From NCBI GenBank assembly GCA_020310875.1, contig CM035428.1:103602161-103666160 (forward strand): a DNA stretch of 64,000 nucleotides, read 5' to 3'. The translations under genes and the position numbers were made by a program. This stretch comes from Ceratopteris richardii (taxonomy: Eukaryota > Streptophyta > Polypodiopsida > Polypodiales > Pteridaceae). The first letter of the stretch is position 1. Each line of letters begins with the position of its first letter. Under the pieces are notes generated by a model that saw nothing but the letters and a program-made list of their open reading frames with translations, searched no databases and was not told the DNA's origin. This document shows positions 59,335-64,000 of the stretch, one piece after another.

Positions 59335-60870
59335 ATGGTATATGCTGTTAAGAAGTTTAGACACTATTTATTGGCCAACAAGTTCAAGTTTTTTACGGAT
59401 CATCAAGCTTTGTTATATTTGGTCAATAAGCCTTGCAATACTGGGTGCTTAGTAAGATGGTTCCTCTTACTAATGGAATATGACTTTGAAGTTGTTGTCA
59501 GGAAAGGTAGAACCCACCTTCGGGCAGATCACCTTTCTCGCATCACTTCAGGAGAGTCACTACAAGGAGTGTCCAATGAATTACTTGATGCTTATCTGTT
59601 CAGTTTAGAAGTTCTTCCTAAATGGGCAAATAAGTTGGTACCAGTCCTAACCTTCGGCCCTGCAAATAAGAATGTGAAAACATCACAAGAAGAAATTGTA
59701 AAATCACAAAAATATCACATATTGGCAGGAAGCATGTATAAACAAGATACTGAGGGTGTATTAGCTTGTTGTGTTGAGGACGATGAAGATAGTAGTTGGT
59801 TGCAACAAGCTCATGAAGGACTGCTAGGAAATCATTATTCTAAACAACGAACATTGCAGAATCTAAAACGTTTAGGAGTGTATTGGCCTAGCATGGACAA
59901 AGAAATTCATGAGTGGATTAAGAATTGTCCTGTGTGCCAGGAAAAACCCCCAGTGGAGCATGCAACCCTTTATCAAGTGTCATTAATTCTAGTTTGGAGT
60001 GCTCCATTGGTAGAGTTTATGAGGTCGGGAAGATTACCCAAAGAGGCTAGTCTAGCAAGAAGACGAAGGATGGAGCAAGAGGCTCAAGGCTATGCCTTAG
60101 TAGGAGACAACCTATACCGAAGAGGCAAAGATGGTTACTTAAGACTGTGCGTTCATGAATCAGACTATTTGAAAGTCTTAGAAACTGCACACAGTGGTGT
60201 TGCAGGTGGACTCTTCGGTCCTGATCGAGTAATCAAGACTGTTCTATTCTCAGGAGTTTGGTGGCCCACTCTTCATATGGATGCTCATACCTATGTGAAG
60301 AAATGTGACACATGCCAACGTGCACAATATCCAATTAGAAAAGACGAGATGCCTTTGAGGCCAATGATGGGAGGGCGTGCATTTTCAAAGTGGGGCATAG
60401 ACTTCATAGGTCCTATTAACCCCCCATCTAGAAACTCCCATGCAGAGTATATTATTGTAGCCATAGATTACCTTACAAAGTGGGTAGAAGTGAAAGCCAC
60501 AACAAAGAATGATGCTCAGACTACGGCTAAGTTCTTATTCGAGAATGTGTTCACGAGATATGGACTACCAATAGAGTTAGTGAGCGATAGAGGCACACAC
60601 TTCTTGAATGAGGTCATTGAAAATCTTCTCCAAGAATTCTTGGTGATACATAAGAAGTCTACCCCTTATCACCCACAAGCTAACGGAAAAGCCGAGAGCA
60701 CCAATAAGATCCTTTGTAACGTATTGACGAAACTGGTAAATAATAAACGTTCTGATTGGGACAAACAACTTCATCATGTTGTTTGGGCTTACCGTGTTGC
60801 CTACAAAATAGTACTCAATGCCACCCCATTTCAGATGGTCTTTGGACAGAATGTTGTTAGATGTCAACTC
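59335..60870 (+). pseudogene. Gypsy element J: RNase H end and integrase with two zinc fingers
   Basis: RNase H: VKKFRHYLLANKFKFFTDHQAL, RADHLSRI. Then two H2C2-type fingers in tandem: AHEGLLGNHY ... CPVCQ (59808-59940) and AHSGVAGGLF ... CDTCQ (60187-60320); the second lacks the second His. Catalytic core: GIDFIGPINPPSRN, IVAIDYLTKWVEVKA, YGLPIELVSDRGTHF, TPYHPQANGKAESTN, VWAYRVAYKI, TPFQMVFGQ. Identity is lost at about 60865, before the usual C-terminal domain. Confidence 0.9.
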
Positions 60871-61288
60871 AAAAGCCCCAAAATATCACATGGATATGTG
60901 CCAAAAATTCGGCATAACTACTTCTCAAGTCACTGACCGACGTCCCTTTGTGACCATAGAGATAGGACAAGGAAAGGGTGCAAGGACTGTGAAAGCATTG
61001 ATTGACTCAGGTGCAGCAAGTAGTGCAGTTAGACTATCCTATTGCCAAAATTTGCAGTTGAACATCAATCCCATAGAAGCTTATCTCATAGGATTGGGAG
61101 GTGTGGAAACCCCTTGTTTGGGGGAGGTGGAACTTCCCATCTACCTTCAAGATGTTCCAATGAAAGTCAAAGTGCTAGTGTGTCAAGATGAGAACCTTAC
61201 AGAACCACTTGTCTTAGGACAAGATTGGATTTATGACAATACAGTCAACTTGAACCTAAGAAGTCAACTTCTTCAAGTTTGGGTCTAG
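60871..61288 (+). pseudogene. Second retropepsin-like domain after integrase in element J
   Basis: Frame +1 relative to integrase: KFGITTSQVTDRRPFVTIEI, KALIDSGAASSAVRLS (catalytic DSG), AYLIGLGGVETPCLGEVELP, VLVCQDENLTEPLVLGQDWI, ending in a TAG at 61286-61288. It has the pepsin-like start, flap-like Gly-rich block and LGxDW end of a retroviral-type protease. It differs from the protease at 57040 and so is not a tandem copy of it. Probably acquired by recombination. Confidence 0.72.
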
Positions 61289-62142
61289 GGACAATGCTTT
61301 ACATTAGAACTAGAAAATGGCATGCTCACAAATCCAGATGTCACATCTTGTAGTTCTCCTAGGACTAATCTTAGCAAAAGAGATGTTGTATGCGTAAAAA
61401 GATCTATGTTGCAGGAGAACTCAATCATGGAAGAACAGGCTCAAAGACAAGCGGACTCCTCCTCTGGTGCAAGGACTAATGCCGCCACTACAACTCAACC
61501 AACAAGGCAAGCACAATGGAACAGGACAACTGCTATATCAAATAGACAATGGGATTTCCAAAGGAAAGTAGTGCCGGGCATGAAGCAGATCTAGGTACAA
61601 AAAGGAGAGCAACCACCTGCCTTAACCCCACAATTCCCCTCCAAGGACCCCCACCAGTCCAAAAGACGACTGAAGAAGCTAGGACAAACTCAACCACAAG
61701 ATATCCGACAAGTTTGGGTGCCTAAGAAATTAGTTGCAGCTCAACAAGGACAATTGCAAATATGGGTACCCAAGAAGCTCTTACATACACACCAATCTAT
61801 GCTCACCCACATGAGAAAAGTCGCAACAAAGAAGCCAAGGCGGAGCAAGGGTCAGAACCAAACACCAAGACTAAAACCAGATCAACTCACCTCTTCAACA
61901 AGGGTTAGAAGACCAGCCACAAGGGTATGGGTATGGAAGCCAAAAGCACTAGTAGCCCCCACAAGACCAAGGAACCAACCACGTGGGATACAAAATTTAA
62001 GAAACCATCCAAAGATGAAGATGCCTGAAGTGATCTCTACAGTGCCAAATGTTGTTCTAAGATGGACCCCAATAAGGAGGATTACATCATTTCAAGATCT
62101 AATGGATACCTCCACCAAAGCCGGCATCAACATCTACAAGTA
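61289..62142 (+). pseudogene. Basic Gln/Pro-rich region with WVPK repeats, element J
   Basis: Follows the second protease. Stop at 61592, frame change, then QVWVPKKLVAAQQGQ, QIWVPKKLLHTHQ and TRVWVWKPKALVAP: three spaced repeats of a W-V-P-K unit in a Lys/Arg/Pro/Gln-rich context, ending at 62142. Basic composition suggests nucleic acid binding (inference). Not recognised further. Confidence 0.5.
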
Positions 62143-62379
62143 ACATCGAAAGCCTCAACAAGCGACAACCATGTGCTTCTTGCACAACCTTGTCTTTTGC
62201 ACCATTCAGGTTATGCATTTCCAAAGTATGCATTAATATAGGGCCACATTACACGGCCGTGCATAGACACATTTGAAAGTCCCATGCACAAGAGCACATT
62301 GACATATGTCAATAATTTTTTTCTGATAATTTTTTTCTGATACTAACATCTGTCTTCTTGTTTGGTGACACTGTTCCTT

Positions 62380-62412
62380 TAAAAAAAAAAGGGGGAGGGA
62401 GAGAGAGAGAAA
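62380..62412 (+). promoter_or_regulatory. Internal purine tract of element J
   Basis: A10 followed by GGGGGAGGGAGAGAGAGAGAAAG. It could act as a secondary plus-strand primer; it precedes the Argonaute-like frame. Function inferred from composition only. Confidence 0.4.
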
Positions 62413-62439
62413 GAACTTGTTCCTAGGTTTGGCTCATGA

Positions 62440-62874
62440 AACATGAATGATTCATGCTTAGTTGAAGGTGGAGCTGTTGATTACTGGGCATTTATCAGTT
62501 TGGATAGAACTGTGCCTCGGCTAGCAGATGATGTAATTGCTACCTTATCTGGTAGATGTCAAGAACTTGGCATGAACATGGCATCCACAACTATGGTTTC
62601 CCCTTACCAGGGTAGGAGTGAAGAGCTTGAAGGTCCGCAACTTGCGAGATGCTTAACTACCATATGTACAAAAGCATCCAAGGAGATATCTGCAAGGGAT
62701 AGTTTTGGTACCATTCAAATCCTTGATCAACCACTCAAAAGATCTCATCAGTGGACCATCAACATGGACATTCATCAACAATGTTCCATCCCAAAGGCCG
62801 AGTGTACAACACGAAGAGATGAACATCGATCGACCTTCTCCATGGTAAGTATCTTTACTTTGGAAACATCATAA
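62440..62874 (+). pseudogene. Argonaute MID-domain-like fragment inside element J
   Basis: Open for 143 codons. First ~90 residues read VEGGAVDYWAFISLDR, RLADDVIATLSGRCQELGM and SPYQGRSEELEG, which align by eye with the plant Argonaute MID start (NGGTVNNW-I-F-R, LA---C---GM, P--R-E--E). MID holds the 5' end of small RNAs. After about 62715 the similarity is lost. No PIWI domain, no introns. Located between the WVPK region and the 3' polypurine tract, and flanked by two diverged ~80-bp direct repeats (62215-62300 and 62965-63050). Confidence 0.55.
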
Positions 62875-63343
62875 CCATGATAGCTTAGGAAACCTCTCCG
62901 TCGACATACCCTTGAGCACTTAGCTCAAGACCCCCAATTTTTGCACCATATTTCTTCCGATGCATTTTCCAAGTAAGCATGCATAGGGCTACATTACAAG
63001 GCCGTGCACAAGGTACATATTTTCCTCAACCCATGCACAAACACACTTGCCCGTCATCCATTATGGGTTATGCGTACTTGGCATGACTACTATGAACATC
63101 ATCTTTGGACGATCTGAGGTCATCAATGGAGACTCACAATGACACAGTCATGCTGGAATCCAAGGCAGAAGCACCTACCAAGGGACTACAACTTGCAAAG
63201 GCTCGTAGTGACAAATGAAGAACCGGACAACCAACCTTGCCACATTTGGACGAGAGACGGCTCTGGTTCATCCGAATGGACACTCCCTCTCAAGCAACCT
63301 AGAATAACCATTACAACAAGGGTCTGTCAGGGACGACAGACTC

Positions 63344-63357
63344 GAGAGGGGGGGGAG
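63344..63357 (+). promoter_or_regulatory. Polypurine tract of element J
   Basis: GAGAGGGGGGGGAG directly before TGTTGAAGC, the start of the 3' LTR. Confidence 0.85.
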
Positions 63358-64000
63358 TGTTGAAGCTGAGGGTCAAGGACAAAGCACAAGAGCACATTAA
63401 AGAGGTGGACACACAAGTAGAAGGAGCAAGTAGGGAGCTCCAAGAAGTGTATGTCAAATTTTTCAGAAGAAATCCCTACAAAAATAGTGATTTTCATCAC
63501 TAAAAACCATTGTAAATACCATTTTCTATTTTTATAACTCCATTTTGTTCAATCCGAGGAGTCCTCAAGCTTGAGGAGTATTAGAAGTACCATCGTACCA
63601 ATTTTCATAATTTTTAGACTCCGTTTGAGCCCTCAAATAAGCCCTGGAACCTAATTTTTAACTAGGCCGGACACTAGGTCTGGACAGGGCCAAAACTACT
63701 CAAAAAACTATAAAAAGAGCTACAGAGCTCATTTTCGAGGTTAGCTTGTTAGAGAATAGAGCTTTTGTAAGAGAACTCTTTTGCAATCAAAGCTTTCCAT
63801 TGTTCCTCTCTTTGATCTTACCTTGTGTGCGTGTGTGTGTGTATATGTGTGCATGCTTGTGTGCTTTCACTCACGCACTTGTGCCTCCACTTGCTCGTGG
63901 TCTTCATACCGGTCCTCACATCTCCGCGGATTGACAAGTAAAGGAGGTGGTGCTTAATCCTGAGCTACACCACTGTCATGTGTGCAACATATGTACTGAA
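63358..64000 (+). repeat. 3' LTR of element J (runs off the window)
   Basis: Starts TGTTGAAGCTGAGGG right after the polypurine tract. TATA box TATAAAAAG at 63709-63717. After it come a run of T-rich leader-like sequence and a short (TG)n tract at 63822-63845 (GTGTGCGTGTGTGTGTGTATATGTG interrupted). No matching 5' LTR is recognisable in the window. Confidence 0.85.

Larger units (their letters stand above)
62215..63050. repeat. Diverged direct repeats flanking the Argonaute-like fragment
   Basis: 62215-62300 and 62965-63050 share the order GCATTTCCAA, TATGCAT-TA-AGGGC, ACATTACA-GGCCGTGCA, CCCATGCACAA. Both are plus-oriented. They may mark a duplication or the boundaries of inserted DNA. The interval given spans both repeats. 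Confidence 0.7.

Noticed and set aside
62443..62874. Functional Argonaute gene
   Set aside because: Only part of one domain is present, with no N, PAZ or PIWI region and no DEDH residues.

Overview
This is repeat-dense nuclear DNA of a land plant. The evidence is nested Ty1/copia and Ty3/gypsy LTR retrotransposons primed by initiator-Met tRNA (TGGTATCAGAGC), a CACTA (En/Spm) transposon with plant-type Tnp2 and DUF4218/DUF4216 regions, GT-AG introns of 60-100 bp, and long AT and TATG microsatellites. I cannot name the species. A seed-free plant or another large-genome lineage is a guess. No rRNA, tRNA, CRISPR or prokaryotic feature was seen, and every recognised gene carries at least one lesion.

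Layout. 1-4.6 kb: 3' part of a copia element (A) and its LTR. 4.6-13.3 kb: a second element of the same family whose integrase segment is inverted relative to its RT and is split by a complete copia element (B, 5015-10738) with a perfect 5-bp target duplication. 13.3-29.8 kb: mosaics of one copia family with ~230-bp LTRs (D minus, E plus, F minus, G minus). F has a gypsy RNaseH-integrase segment in place of its own gag-to-RT core, and G carries an RT segment from a different copia family. Between F and G lie a copia fragment (H), a coiled-coil reading frame and non-coding DNA.

29.8-51.7 kb is the most unusual part. An unrecognised two-gene module (A and B, each with a TATA box) occurs twice in direct orientation (30.5-33.3 and 40.7-44.5 kb). 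Between the copies is a CACTA region where a SET-domain reading frame sits directly upstream of, and possibly spliced to, Tnp2. A second transposase gene on the minus strand has exons at 51.7-51.0 kb and 34.65-33.94 kb whose splice phases fit across 16.4 kb, so everything between would be in one intron. Also inside are a 380-bp inverted repeat in a Tnp2 intron, two short foldback hairpins, a divergent histone H3 with a very long tail, and a degenerate multi-exon gene of a transposase-like family.

49.8-53.85 kb is a TG/TATG microsatellite cluster. 53.85-64 kb is a gypsy element (J) in one frame for about 7 kb, broken only by stop codons. It has two tandem integrase zinc fingers, a second retropepsin domain after integrase, an Argonaute MID-like fragment just before the 3' LTR, and a 3' LTR that runs off the window.

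The parts do not form one pathway. They record repeated nesting, inversion, template-switch-like chimerism and apparent capture of host chromatin or silencing gene pieces (SET, histone H3, Argonaute) by mobile elements. All names are from reading motifs by eye; no database search was possible.
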